Source: Branchipolynoe longqiensis (Eukaryota; Annelida; Polychaeta; Phyllodocida; Polynoidae). Taken from it: a stretch of 64,000 nucleotides of DNA. The notes below the pieces were generated by a model. The model was given only the letters and a program-made list of their open reading frames with translations, was not told the DNA's origin and did no database searches. Numbering within the stretch: the stretch's first letter is position 1; every line of letters starts with the position of its first letter. Location: contig CM059203.1 in the NCBI GenBank assembly GCA_030323885.1, forward strand, positions 992,001-1,056,000, given 5' to 3'. A program made the translations under genes and the position numbers. Below, in pieces: positions 1 through 11,114 of this stretch.

Positions 1-315
1 TCTGAGATAAACATATTAGGTTGATCGCTATAATCTACCATAATTTAGTTTGAAGTAACTTTTATTTTAAATGGCTAACTTTCGAGATATTTGAAGTGCA
101 AACATGTCAAATTAATTTCGGCAAGCATGCGAACACTCTGACACTGCTGGATTCTGTAATAACAGGTTCTATTAAATTGCCTAAGTATTCCCCTCTACGT
201 GGCAACACATGCTTAATAAGTGCACCAGTATCTAACTTAGAAATATCTCGAATCACATCTAGATAATTATTTTGGTTTTGAAAAATTGATTTTTGATAGA
301 ACTATGTGGCTTTAA
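1..315 (-). repeat. MITE-1 copy, cut by the window edge
   Basis: Partial copy of the most abundant repeat of the window, here called MITE-1: about 355 bp, TTAA at both ends, terminal inverted repeat beginning AGCTGCATAGTCCGATG. This copy is inverted relative to the one at 4790-5151. It shares the shared inner blocks (AAATGGCTAACTTTCGAGAT, TGCTTAATAAGTGCACCAGT) and ends near CTATGTGGCTTTAA. No coding capacity, so it must be moved by proteins encoded elsewhere. A TTAA target is typical of piggyBac-like transposases; that assignment is inference. Confidence 0.75.
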
Positions 316-567
316 CTAAATTGGGAAAAAACGAATTGAAATATCCGAGACGCATCTGGTTCCCGGTCCCCCGGTCCCTCCGGTCCCGACTGGGGTATTG
401 GTGGTGACACCAGACACCGACGGGTTCAGGCATCTAAAAATGGGGAAACATTGTCCAACCTTGGCCTCGGTTTGTGACCTAAGCGGCGTCCCGTGAAAAC
501 GCCCCGTCACCATGACAACCACACCGCGCTGCAACTAGCGTCAGTTTACCGTCTGCATTGACTCAAG

Positions 568-735
568 AATCAGCGTCAGGATAATGTGACTGAGTGGGAT
601 ATCCGGTAATGGTGCCGGCAGCCGGATTTCCCAGTGGGGAAGCACTATAAAGTTGCCATGAGTGCGCACTGTCAAAAGTCGGTACCTGTCCTGATATGAC
701 CATAGACGTAAAACTCCAACAACCACAACCACCAA
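568..735 (+). repeat. SINE-A fragment, body and 3' tail
   Basis: Fragment of a tRNA-derived SINE family seen at least ten times here (SINE-A). It lacks the tRNA-like head and keeps the body from the 'gtgactgagtgggatatc' block to the tail 'gtaaaactccaacaacc'. Compare the fuller copy at 52510-52850 in the opposite orientation. Confidence 0.7.
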
Positions 736-852
736 TTGAAGAGTTGCGTTTTGTCTGAGAATAGCGCAGGCATTTAACCACTCTTTAATATATTTTGTTT
801 ATTAAAGTGAAAATAACCCGCCATCACTAAATGTTTCTGATATCACTACCAT

Positions 853-1240
853 TAGAGTAAAGGCTCTGTCGGATTGGGGAAACGGAAAGAAACCGAACAA
901 AGTCCGGTGATATCTGGCAAAGTCCGGTTTGTGTCCATTGCATATCCATTGCAATCCGGCCCGATCCGTTACAAGTTTTGAGCATGCACAAAACTTGTAA
1001 CGGATTGTGCTGGACTGACCTATGCGGTAATTATCCGTTACCAATCCGTTACATATCCGTTGCCGTTTGTTATAGTTCTTTTTGTATTCTGAATTGGCCG
1101 TTGATCATTAGATACGTTATCAACCATTACCTGTCTGTTACATAATCGATACATTTCAAGTCAGAATAACACTGGACTAGAATATTCTTTGTCCAGTTCT
1201 GTTAGTTGCTCAATCTGCCATAGTGTGATAGGCACTTAAA
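853..1240. repeat. MITE-2 copy, diverged
   Basis: Degenerate copy of a second TTAA-type foldback element (MITE-2). Its left end carries GATTGGGGAAACGGA and its right end GTTGCTCAATCTGCCATAG followed by TGTGATAGGCACTTAA. Better copies lie at 24493-24795, 51258-51564 and 53361-53679. It contains the family's central hairpin GAGCATGCACAAAACTTG. Confidence 0.6.
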
Positions 1241-1504
1241 CGTGCAGTGCGCATGTGCTGCGAGCGGCGTCTGTTTGTCCTTGCTGTGGGTTGTGTAATG
1301 ATCATGATAGACCACACAGCGTTTGACTGCGGTCGTGTCTTTACACCCAGAGATGGCTCCCACTTTGAAACGATTATCCAACACATAATTTCAAAATGAT
1401 ATCATCTCCACACCCATCCTTTCATTTAGAAAAAGAAGAGGAAGTGCCTCATATTTCTGATTCATTGTGGAAAATAGGGGATGGCTGGTGTGACATTTTT
1501 TACA

Positions 1505-1860
1505 TCCGTGTATTTTGAGTTTCGACGATGGTTTTTAGACAAATATATTAGGTTAATTATTATAATCTGCTATGCCTTACTTTGAGGTAAATTTTATTTT
1601 AAATGGTTAACTTTGAAAACATTCGAAGTGAAGACATTCTAAATTTATCGTTTTTATACAAATATATTAGATTAATTATTATTATGTACTGTTTACTTTG
1701 AGGTAACTTTTATTTTAAAGGGTAAAGGCCCTGTGCGCCAACAAATGTCTGAAAGTGCCCTGGTATCTCAGATATGTAAAATCAAATCTATGTAAAATCA
1801 AATCTAGATAATTGTTTAAGTTTAGAAAACTGCGACTTTAATTTCACTTAGACTGAATGT
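1505..1860 (-). repeat. MITE-1 copy, rearranged
   Basis: Diverged MITE-1 relative. The block containing 'caaatatattag' followed by 'ttactttgaggtaa' occurs twice in tandem (about 1540-1600 and 1655-1725). A short piece of SINE-A tail (CCTTAGATGTTGCCGGGGTG) follows at 1861-1890. Non-coding. Confidence 0.55.
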
Positions 1861-2094
1861 CCTTAGATGTTGCCGGGGTGTAAAACCTGGGGCCCTAACA
1901 CCAGACGATAATTACCTCTACTTGCTAATATTACTATTATTATAGAATACCTAGCTTTTACAATGATAGATAACATTTTCTTGATAGCAGACGAGATTTT
2001 ATGATAGCGGGTGTTAATTACTTAAATTTCCACTTCTTTGTTCCTGGTACTATAATGTTCTTGTGGGAGAAATTTGGCCAAGGAATTGTCTTAG

Positions 2095-2405
2095 TTGGCG
2101 TCTCTTAGGCCATGTATCCATAGCATGTTCCCTTCTGGCGTGTTCCCTTGTTCCATATTCGCTTGTGACCTAGTGACGCGCCACATAGACAATGAACCTG
2201 TGTTTTGCTTAGTGGCCGTTCCCATAGGTTGGACCCAGGGACCTACTGGCCTTCTGTACGGCACATGTGATGTAGGCCTACTGATTGGGAACATAGAAAA
2301 ATGAACATGTTCATTGTCTGTGTGGCACGTCACATGGCCACAAGCCAACATGGAACAAGGGAACACGCCACAAGGGAAGGGTCTATGGATACACTGCCTT
2401 AGACT
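2095..2405. repeat. Foldback element with ~100-bp arms
   Basis: The sequence from about 2098 to 2210 returns inverted at about 2296 to 2405. For example, 'ggcgtgttcccttgttcca' on the left faces 'tggaacaagggaacacgcc' on the right. The arms are separated by under 100 bp, so the whole unit could form a long hairpin. No protein capacity. Likely a MITE. Confidence 0.65.
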
Positions 2406-2846
2406 TGATATTCATGGTGAGCGTTGTTACAGCATGCCAATGTGTGGGTTGATAACTTCCGTGCAAGCGATACAACATCAACAAAAAAGCCCCAATGACT
2501 GGCAGATGTCCATTCACATTGCCAGAAAGCGGCACACTCACAGTAATTGACGACACTTCAGTGTCACTGTCAGTGTCACAGGTCCGCACACAGCTGTCAC
2601 TGCGCACGCGTACTGCCAGCGCGCACTAATCAGATCCACTTCCTGCCAAATTACTCAATTTCCGATTCATGTTGTTGCAAGATGGCATCTTCACAACTCT
2701 ACGCATGCATGTAAGATTCGATGGACATTTTGGTCCACGTGACAAACTGGGTGTTTGTGTGAAGGAATTGAAGGTAAACAAACCGTATTGTACGCTGAGA
2801 CTCGCGTGACTCTTTGTGCCTGTCAGCAGACAATGTCTGCTTGGTA

Positions 2847-3163
2847 GTTGGTTGTTGGAGTTTTACGTCCTGGCAACATCTAAGGTCATATCAGGACGGG
2901 TACCGACTTGTGACAGTGCACAGTCATAGCGATTTAATAGGAGACCAGGGCGCCAGCACCATGACCTGATACCCCACTCAGTCACATTATTCCGACACTG
3001 AGCCAACCAGTCCTTGCCCTATCCTAATAATGCTGAGCGCCTGGCTAGTCAGCGACAAGTTAACATTTTTTAGTAATATGTTTGACTCAACCAGGGTTCG
3101 AACCCATGAACCCATGGGTTCGGACCTCCCGACGCTCAACTCATTCGGCCAACCCGTCTGGTC
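2847..3163 (-). repeat. SINE-A, near full length
   Basis: Starts with the tail (TTTTACGTCCTGGCAACATC), passes through the conserved body, and ends with a tRNA-like head that reads on the minus strand. The head has a B-box-like GGGTTCGAACCC inverse near 3090-3105 and an A-box-like part near 3135-3155. The pol III promoter logic of SINEs puts the 5' end at the right. Confidence 0.75.
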
Positions 3164-3530
3164 AAATGTCTGCTTAAGGCGCAGCACCTCCAGCGTAGAT
3201 TCTTGGTCCAAAGTCTATAATGGCTGCTGCTAAGCTAAAGAAACGACACTCATACAGCATCGGAACAATGGCGAAAATAGCTGAATAGTAACTGACACAC
3301 GGTCGAGTACAAGTAGCCTCGCTGTCGAATGCAGTTAAGTTCAGTGCTGAGATATCTGCGAATGCATTAAATGCCCAGTGAACCACTGTAGGTGCATCTA
3401 CTCGCGACCACAGCTGTAATTACAGGACAAGTTGTCCCATCCATCACTGAACGATCTGCAAATGCAATTACTGTAATTTCCGCCTTCCACGTGAGGAATC
3501 ATTGTCTGTATTTTTTGTATTTAAACTATT

Positions 3531-3612
3531 TTGTTGTGGGTAAAGTGTTTATTCATCTGAACATGACATTTGTCAGTGCCGGAGCACTGGTCTTCCGGCC
3601 AACTTACAATTG
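3531..3612 (-). repeat. LINE 3'-end fragment
   Basis: About 80 bp matching the 3' end of the large LINE at 32015-49944. Both contain GTCAGTGCCG, one variable base, then AGCACTGGTCTTCC, with TTGTTG and TTTATTC to the left. This is what a severely 5'-truncated LINE insertion would leave on the minus strand. Confidence 0.55.
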
Positions 3613-3660
3613 GAAATTGACAGTCTGTATAATCTACGTTTGATCAGTGCTGTATTACAG

Positions 3661-3738
3661 TACTATAAAGTCACCAATAGTGCACACCTGTCCTGGTATG
3701 ACCTTAGATGTTGCCGGGATGCTAAACCCCAACAAACA
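3661..3738 (+). repeat. SINE-A 3' fragment
   Basis: Short piece of SINE-A body and tail: 'actataaagtcacca' through 'ccttagatgttgccggga' to 'ccccaacaaac'. The rest of 3170-4000 shows no recognisable gene. Confidence 0.6.
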
Positions 3739-4000
3739 TCTTTATCTCTAAGCTGACATTGGTTTGTGAGCATGCTGTTGTCTAAGAACACTCACGTGAC
3801 CTTAACAAAACATGTCACGTGGCCCTTTGCACTCTAGGGCTATAGGGTGACCCCTCAAAAGTTTCAATGCAATTTTGAATAAGGAGACTATCGCTTTATT
3901 TAGTCAGGGTTTCTAACAAGATTTAATGAATGGAGGCTTGGACTAGTGCTCTTCCGAAGATGCTCAGGACAGTTAGAGAAAAACTATTTTGCACAGAGAC

Positions 4001-4319
4001 TTAAGCCCCCAGTCACACATCACCGGATTGGGGGAAACGGACAGAAACCGAACAAAGTCCGTTTTGTGTCTGTACAAGTCTTGAACATGCACAAAACTAG
4101 GAACGGATGCCGCCGGACTGACGCACATGGTTCTTGTCCATTTTGAGTTTGTTTTGTCCGTTGGCTATCCGTTCATGTCCGTTTCATGTCCGTTCGTTCA
4201 GTGGCCTTACACCTGATGTCGCAACACTTTGGCACATTTTAATACATTTTGATACTTATGACGCCCAGACTAGACAATTCTGTCCGTTGCTCAATCAACT
4301 GATGTGTGACTGGGCCTTT
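4001..4319. repeat. MITE-2 copy
   Basis: About 320 bp. The left terminus is TTAAGCCCCCAGTCACACAT and the right terminus ATGTGTGACTGGGCCTTTA, so the ends are inverted repeats. The interior matches the other MITE-2 copies: GGGGGAAACGGACAGAAACC, the hairpin around AACATGCACAAAACT, and GACTAGACAATTCTGTCCGT. Its ends are also close to those of MITE-3 at 53676-53835. Confidence 0.75.
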
Positions 4320-4689
4320 ACTTAGAGACCAAATCTTTCAAAGCAGTACAAGCTGACTTTTGTCAGAATGTTTCAAAAGACACATTCGCATATGGGTCCA
4401 GACATATTGGGATCAAAGGACAGTGTTAAATTGTGCATGTAGGGGAAACATATTCTGGATGACTAATAACTGTAAGGTTACCGGAGAATGTTGATGCTAT
4501 TAGGGACCAGGAAATCTCTTCGGCGATGCAGCCAAGAGTTGGACATACAACTCACACTATCTGATCTACAAACTGGAATCTTTAGAGAATGATCATGCAC
4601 AAATTGAAGATAATGTGCAACAAATATGAAATAGTTCGCTGAAAATATGTAGAAGTTATTAGCATTTTTATTGGGTAACCCTGTATCAT

Positions 4690-4785
4690 CCAGACTGTCG
4701 CTACCGAATGGGATAGGTGAATGAGTAGAGTGCACGCTTCCGACTCGGAAGGTCATGTGTTCGATCCCCAATCCTGTCAACCCAA
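4690..4785 (+). repeat. tRNA-like SINE head, decayed
   Basis: Contains 'gaatgagtagagtgcacgc' resembling a D-arm/A box, a small stem-loop 'gcttccgactcggaagg', and 'gtgttcgatcccc' resembling a T-arm/B box. The anticodon loop lacks the usual U33 and no sound acceptor stem closes, so it is read as a SINE head and not a functional tRNA gene. Confidence 0.35.
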
Positions 4786-4789
4786 CGAC

Positions 4790-5151
4790 TTAAAGCTGCA
4801 TAGTCCGATGAAGCATCAAATTTTCAAAACCAAAATAATTATATAGAAAAAGATTTGACTCTACATATCTAACTTAGATATTGATGCACATGTGAAGTAT
4901 TTATTGCCATATAGAAGGGAACACTGAGACAATTGGATAGAACCTCTTACTGTTGAAGCCTATGATGTCAGAGTTTTGGCGTGCTTGCCAAAACTAAGTT
5001 TGCATGTTTGAATTTCAAATAGCTCAAAACCTATCCATTTAAAATCAAAAGTTACTTTAACCTGAAATAAGGTAGATTATAACGATCAATTTAATATATT
5101 TATCTCAGAAAAATGACCAAAACGCAAAACCATCGGACTATGCAACTTTAA
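4790..5151 (+). repeat. MITE-1, complete copy
   Basis: Complete copy, 362 bp including TTAA at both ends (4790-4793 and 5148-5151). The left end reads AGCTGCATAGTCCGATG and the right end CATCGGACTATGCAACTT: imperfect inverted repeats. It can serve as the reference copy in this orientation. Non-coding. Confidence 0.85.
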
Positions 5152-5517
5152 CAAAATTGATACTTGTCGCTACCTTACCTGGCACTAACCATTAGTAGGA
5201 CACGGGAAGTGGCAGTGGGATGAGGAACACCAATTTTCACAAATTGAAATTTTAGCCTGTGTAATCAATTAATATAAAATAAACCATGCAAAGAACACAA
5301 CAAAACTAAATGTCCACAAATTGCATGCCGGGACGCGTGTCGGGCAGAGGCCTTGTATACACAGAGGAAATCAGCCTGCCCAGTAGCAATGTACATCATT
5401 GGCTGAGGGTCACATGACTAAACCAGATCCCCCAGGAATTTAAATATCTAATTGTCATTAGTCTCCAGCTACATGTCCACTGACGTGTCTCTGCCTCTAG
5501 GTCTGTGCACTGTTCAT

Positions 5518-6485
5518 GGTTATACCCCCATCACACCAAAGTAGTTCTCAAAACGTCCGACCACGCTCTAAAACGGGCTGTGATCAGGGTAGAACGTGTA
5601 ATACCCCCATCACACCAAAGTAGTTCTCAAAACGTCCGACCCCATTCTAAATCGGGCTGTGATCGGGGTAGAACGTGTAATACTCCCATCACACGAAAGT
5701 AGTTCTCAAAACGTCCGACCCTGTTCTAAATCGGGCTGTGATTGGGGTAGAACATGTAATACCCCCATCACACCAAAGTAGTTCTCAAAACGTCCGACCC
5801 CGTTCTAAATCGGGCTGTGATCGGGGTAGAACGTGTAATACCCCCATCACACCAAAGTAGTTCTCAAAACGTCCGACCCCATTCTAAATCGGGCTGTGAT
5901 CGGGGTAGAACATGTAATACCCCCCATCACACCAAAGTAGTTCTCAAAACGTCCGACCCCGTTCTAAAATGGGCTGTGATCGGGGTAGAACATGTAATAC
6001 CCCCATCACACCAAAGTAGTTCTCAAAACGTCCGACCCCGTTCTAAAAAGGGCAGTGATCGGGGTAGAACGTGTAATACCCCCATCACACCAAAGTAGTT
6101 CTCAAAACGTCCGACCCCGCTCTAAAACGGGTGTAATCGGGGTAGAACGTGTAATACCCCCATCACACCAAAGTAGTTCTCAAAACGTCCGACCCCGCTC
6201 TAAAACGGGTGTAATCGGGGTAGAACGTGTAATACCCCCATCACACCAAAGTAATTCTCAAAACATCCGACCCCGTTCTAAAACGGGCTGTGATCAGGGT
6301 AGAACGTGTAATACCCCCATCACACCAAAGTAGTTCTCAAAACGTCCGACCCCGTTCTAAAACGGGTGTGATCGGGTTAGAACGTGTAATACCCCCCCCC
6401 CCCCCCATCACACCAAATAGTTCTCAAAACGTCTGACCCTGTTCTAAATCGGGCTGTGATCGGGTAAGAATGTGTAATACCCCAT
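5518..6485 (+). repeat. 79-bp minisatellite array (~12 units)
   Basis: Tandem units of 78-81 bp. Each carries AATACCCCCATCACACCAAA, GTAGTTCTCAAAACGTCCGA, and a small stem around CCCGTTCTAAAACGGG. Units differ by a few substitutions and small indels; one has a 15-base C run near 6392. Open reading frames across the array reflect the repeat and are not considered genes. The same unit reappears at 7190-7300, and a single inverted, diverged copy lies at 7975-8012, so the unit looks like a transposon terminus. Confidence 0.9.
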
Positions 6486-6489
6486 CACC

Positions 6490-6898
6490 AGGGATGAAAG
6501 TGGTCTCTGTGGAAAAAAGCGGAAATACGGATATTCTCCCATAGGTTTAGCATTGTCAGGGAATCGCGGAAAATTCCCGGAAGTCGGGCTTCATATAGAC
6601 TGGTATACGCTGATAGTGCTGCGCCGTTTCAAGGATGTATTAGCAGGCTACAGTGTGGTGCTGCCACCAGTGTTAACTGTGAGAACCAATAAAGGTTGAC
6701 TACTGACATAGCATCCAGACAAGCCAATACAACATAGTATACGCTGAGGGTGTCTTGGCATTTGGAGCATCTATTAATGGTATACGCTGATAGTGCTGCG
6801 GCATCTGCACCACGTATTAGTACAGATCTACGCTGAGGGTGCTGCGGGATTGAAAAATCCCGGAAATCCGCGGAATCGCGGAGATCTTTCATCCATGC
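6490..6898. repeat. Foldback element inside the minisatellite
   Basis: The left end GGGATGAAAGTGGTCTC faces the right end GAGATCTTTCATCC. The inner motif TCAGGGAATCGCGGAAAATT faces GGAAATCCGCGGAATCGCGG. The 79-bp array is interrupted exactly here: the unit start CCCATCA precedes it and TCACACCAAAGTAG follows. Internally it repeats 'gtatacgctgatagtgctgc'. A relative lies at 51060-51250. Confidence 0.65.
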
Positions 6899-7189
6899 AT
6901 CACACCAAAGTAGGTCAACGTAGTGAACAAGATTTGTCTAACATATGTCTAACGTACATCGACGTACGCCTAACGTATACATAATGTACGCTGACATAAC
7001 ACCCATGCGTTATATGTCGAAAGTTTTGTGCATGGACAAAACTTTCGCGACTCCCCCTAACGAGTGACGCTGTATATCGACGTACACATAACGAATGCAT
7101 AACGCATTACGACGTATCCCGACATAGCGGCCAAAAATCAAATACATCGGCATATGTTTGCGCGATGCATCATAATGTGACAGCGCCAT

Positions 7190-7300
7190 TAAACGGGCTG
7201 GGATTTGGGTAGAACGTGTAATACCCCCATCACACCAAAGTAGTTCTCAAAACGTCCGACCCCGTTCTAAAACTGGCTGTGATCGGGGTAGAAAGTGTAA
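7190..7300 (+). repeat. 79-bp minisatellite, second block
   Basis: One full and partial flanking units of the array at 5518-6485, separated from it by about 290 bp (6899-7189). That gap contains a small palindrome around AAAGTTTTGTGCATGGACAA and several 'taacgtac' motifs. It probably is a further insertion or a divergent part of the parent element. Confidence 0.75.
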
Positions 7301-7974
7301 CTTTGGCTACTTCCTTCATGCAATTGATGCCCAATGGGGGACCTCCGACTTTTTAGTTCAAGTTCCTGCCGTTCGCATCGCCACTGAAGTAGTGGGCCTC
7401 TCGGGCACACTGTAACACTGCACATTCAATGGCTATGAGCAATCTTCATACAGAAGAAGTGTAATATCTCTAAAACTACACCACCTAGAGACAACCCACT
7501 TGGTAGACATATAGAAAACATATTCAACAAATAGATTATATTAAATTTATAATGCTAGGGTGCTGTATCTCTATTAATTTTGAATAAAATAAACGTTCTG
7601 CACTGCGCCTACCGGCAAACTCAAGGCATTGTCAATGGCCGTTAATGCCCACTAGTACCGATGCGCCACCAAGTGTCGGAAAAACTAACTAGCCCACATG
7701 TCCCCCATTGCACCACGTCATAGCACATTCCTAGTACGATCGAAATACGGCAATTCCGTTTGTAGTACGTTTGTAGTACGTCCATCTCGTTTTAAGTACG
7801 TTGTCACACCGTCTAATTGATGAACGGGATGGTCGCAAGAAAATGTTGGGCATGCTCAAAGTTCTGGAGCACCATTCCGTTCTAGCCCGTCCATTCCGTT
7901 CGTAAAAAGACCGTAAAAAGTTGCTACTACGTCAATTCCATTCGCACATAGTTTGAGCCGGTTCGGCAACATTT

Positions 7975-8012
7975 TCAAGAACGTAGTGAGAACTAGCTTG
8001 GTGTGATGGGGG
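7975..8012 (-). repeat. Single inverted minisatellite-like end
   Basis: Read on the minus strand this has TAATACCCCCATCACACCAA followed by GCTAGTTCTCACTACGT, differing from the array unit at only a few bases. It faces the array in inverted orientation, as the other terminal repeat of a transposon would. Between 7300 and 7975 I see no gene. Confidence 0.6.
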
Positions 8013-8055
8013 TATTAGTGTGAGCCTCCACACGTCTATGAGGTTTGTGAGTGTG

Positions 8056-8935
8056 TGTTGTTGTTCCTTTACGTCCTAGCAACATCTAAGGTCATATCAG
8101 GACAGGTACCGACTTGTGACTTCATAGTGATGCTCAGATTTACTAGAATAGAGAAGGACTTGTTGACTTGGTGGGATATTGGTGCCGTGTCATGGTCTCC
8201 CAACGGGGCAGCACTATATGGTTGGTTGTTGCAGTCTTACGTCCTGGCAACATCTAAGGTCATATCATGACGGGTACCGACTTGTGGCAGTGTGCACTCA
8301 TTACGACTTTATAGTGCTACCCCACTGGGATATCAGACTGTCACTTGTGTCAGCACCATGACCCAATATCCCACTCAGTCACATTATCCTAACACTGTGC
8401 CAACCAGTCCTTCTATGCTATTCATGCAGAGCACCTGGTTAGTAGTGACAAGTATCAAGTTAATAAGTCATTGGTTTGACTCGACCGGGAACCGAACTCC
8501 CTATCTCCCGCACACGAGGCGTGCGCTCTACCGATTCGGCCACCGCCCCCGGTGTGTTTTATAACTTGGTGCAAGTCTCTATATTCCGAATGTCATCGTT
8601 ATTACCATTACTCTATTTGTTGTCTGAGTTTACATCCTAGCAACATCTAGGGTCATATCAGGATGGGTACCGACTTGTGACAGTGCGCACTCATGGTGAC
8701 TTCATAGTGCTGCCCCACTGGGAGATCAGGCTGCTGGCACCATGACCCAATATACCACCCAGTCACATTATCCTGATACAGAGCCAGCCAGTCCTTGCCC
8801 TATCGTAGTAATACTGAGTGCCAGGCTAGGTAAGACAAGTCTCAATGTTGTAAGTCATTGGTTTGACTCGACTGGGAATGAAACTCCCGACCTTCTACTA
8901 GGGAAGCCTGTGCTCTATCGATGTAGCTACCACAC
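8056..8935 (-). repeat. Three consecutive SINE-A copies
   Basis: Copy one (about 8056-8221) is truncated before its tRNA-like head. Copy two (about 8222-8552) is near full length and ends in GTCGAGTCAAA on the minus strand after a B-box-like motif. Copy three (about 8625-8935) has a decayed head. Each begins with 'acgtcct(a/g)gcaacatct' and contains ATCAGGACGGGTACCGACTT or a close variant. All lie in one direction, suggesting head-to-tail insertion or duplication. Confidence 0.75.
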
Positions 8936-9335
8936 TGCTACCATCACTCTTACTACTGTTCACTTACTGTACGATTGCCATAGTCACCTTACTATTTCTA
9001 TCTTCGGCAAGCTATCGCTGTTGCTATTACTACAATTAACTATCGATACTTATAAACAATTAATAAGTAGAATAATTAAGGTGACTTCTTAATACTTCTT
9101 TTTAATTCTAATTATTATTGTTAATTATTTATAACCAGTATAAATTACAAATCATGAGTGAATATCAGCAACAACTAGTTATTCCAGATAGCAAGGGTTA
9201 TTTTGTTTATTGAATGACTTGTATGAGCACTATTAATAGTTATATTACAAGTGTTATTAATCATTACTGCTACCTATAGTGTAACCTGAAGTAGTGTACC
9301 ATAATGTAGCTTACTGCTGAGCAGTCACATATATA

Positions 9336-9347
9336 CGCACATATATG

Positions 9348-9378
<31 letters not shown>

Positions 9379-9470
9379 GTACATATATATATATATATAT
9401 GTACATATCTATATATATATATATATATATATGTACATATATATATATATATATATGTACATATACGCGT
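9336..9470. repeat. TA-rich microsatellite
   Basis: Alternating TA broken by periodic TGTACA and ATGTAT steps. Reading frames here encode only Tyr-Ile repeats and are not genes. Confidence 0.95.
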
Positions 9471-9599
9471 ATATCCTTGATGTCCGGTGCAGGGAGAGCG
9501 CAGAGCCCTCCCCTGGTGTTAATAAGGTTAACCATTGTGCTACCGGGATCAAGTCCGTCAGGTGGCGCCTCAGCTAGTCTCGCAGCTAATTTTAGATTT

Positions 9600-10140
9600 G
9601 GGAATCCCATATCCCTCATAAATAATACAAATATATATTTGCAGTGAATATCATGCTCATAAATAACATAATTTGATATTTGCAGTCGTTGTCAATCTGT
9701 GTTCTTTGTGTGCGTGTTTTCACTTGATTAATGGCGTGATGTTGACAGTGATTGCGGCTCACTGGGTTAAAACTACACTAGGATCGGGGCTGTGGGACTG
9801 CCGCTCACTCACTCTTTTCAATTTTAACATTCTATTACACTCACAAATAACAGAATTTTCAGTAAATATCACGCTCATGAATAACATAATTTGATATTAC
9901 TTATTAGCAGTGAATAGTCGACCTGTGCTCTTCGTTGGTCGTGATCGTTTTATTAATGCCCGCGATGTGACAGTAACTGCCGCTTACCCGCCATGACACA
10001 CACTTTTCAATTTTAGCACCCTATTATTCAAATTACTGTCATGCTCATTGTTCATAAATAATAGAATTTGATATTAACAGTGACTATCGTGCTCATAAAT
10101 AACATAATTTCATATTAACAGGAACACTCTCATAATAACA
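9600..10140. repeat. Degenerate AT-rich tandem repeat
   Basis: The phrase 'ctcataaataacataattt' followed by 'gatatt' recurs near 9650, 9875, 10090 and, shorter, near 9615 and 10055, separated by 'gcagtgaatat' variants. It looks like an old minisatellite or nested duplications. No gene seen. Confidence 0.55.
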
Positions 10141-10416
10141 CAATTTGATCAGAAGCAGGTAACGTCACTGGGGTAGCACTAACCCTCCTTGTTGTTGAAG
10201 ATTTATACTGCCTATCATGGATAAGCCTGAATAGGCTTGTTTTCACCATTAGACAGTTTGTCGATAGAAAGCCCGAGCCTACACTTTTACCGACCCAAGG
10301 GATTTTTATCCTCCCACACCACATAGACATGGTATGAGAGCAACCGGCCTTTGATGACGCTGTAAATTATACACAGTGGTGGAAATCCAAATTGGCAGAG
10401 ATGGAGGCATGGGGAA

Positions 10417-10492
10417 CCGAACCACCGACCCTCAGATTAGGAGTCCGACCTAGAAAAAAGTCGGACACTCTAACCACTCCGCCACAGAGAAC
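10417..10492 (-). repeat. tRNA-like SINE head or tRNA pseudogene
   Basis: On the minus strand it reads TGGCGGAGTGGTTAGAG (A-box-like), then a long variable part, then GGTGGTTCGGTTCCCC (B-box-like). The spacing suggests a Leu/Ser-type ancestor. No paired seven-base acceptor stem is evident and the anticodon arm is distorted, so it is more likely a SINE head than a working tRNA. Confidence 0.4.
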
Positions 10493-10649
10493 CTCCTATT
10501 GAAGAAGGTCTGCCTAACACGGTTTAGGGTCGTGAGGGTAGCGCTAACACCGATTCTTGCATACCATTTTTGCACCGCTAAATCAATCTGATGTATCAAT
10601 TTCAGAAAATGGCAGAAACTCAAAACCATCGGACTATACAACTTTAAGC

Positions 10650-11110
10650 CCATGAGTATAGACTATTGTAGACTATGGTACACTACTGCAGACTACTACA
10701 GACTATTGTAGACTACTCAGACTACTGCATACTATTGTAGACTGCTATAGAATAATGCATACTACGGTAGACTAATGTGGACTACTGCAGATTATGGTAT
10801 ACTATTGTAGACTACTGCAGACTATGGTAGACTATGGTAGACTATTGTAGCCTACTACATACTACTGTAGACTACTGCAGACTACTATAGAATACTGCAG
10901 ACTACTGCAGACTACTGTATACTACTGCATACTATGGTAGACTACTGCATACTACTATAGACTACTGCAAACTACGGTAGACTACTGCAGACTATTGTAT
11001 ACTACTGCAGACGACTGAAGACTAGTGTAGACTACTGCAGACTACTGTATACTACGGCATACAACTGTAGATTACGATATGCTACTTTAGACAACTGCAG
11101 ACTACTGCGT
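10650..11110. repeat. Short-unit minisatellite (ACTACTGCAG-type)
   Basis: About 460 bp of near-tandem decamers of the form (t/g)actactg(c/t)ag with variants such as TACTGTAGAC. Period about 10, sometimes 20. Non-coding. Confidence 0.9.
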
Positions 11111-11114
11111 GCAG

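Noticed and set aside
5505..6333. Repetitive open frames in the 79-bp array (VIPPSHQSSSQNVRP units)
   Set aside because: Frames run only as long as unit length permits. The array has transposon-end features and frameshifting units.
5518..6485. CRISPR array
   Set aside because: Contiguous tandem units without unique spacers, and a eukaryotic context with introns and retrotransposons.
9311..9647. Tyr-Ile repeat peptides on both strands
   Set aside because: Produced by a TA microsatellite.
10417..10492. Functional tRNA gene
   Set aside because: A and B boxes are visible but the acceptor stem and anticodon arm do not fold properly. Treated as SINE head or pseudogene. tRNAscan-SE would decide.
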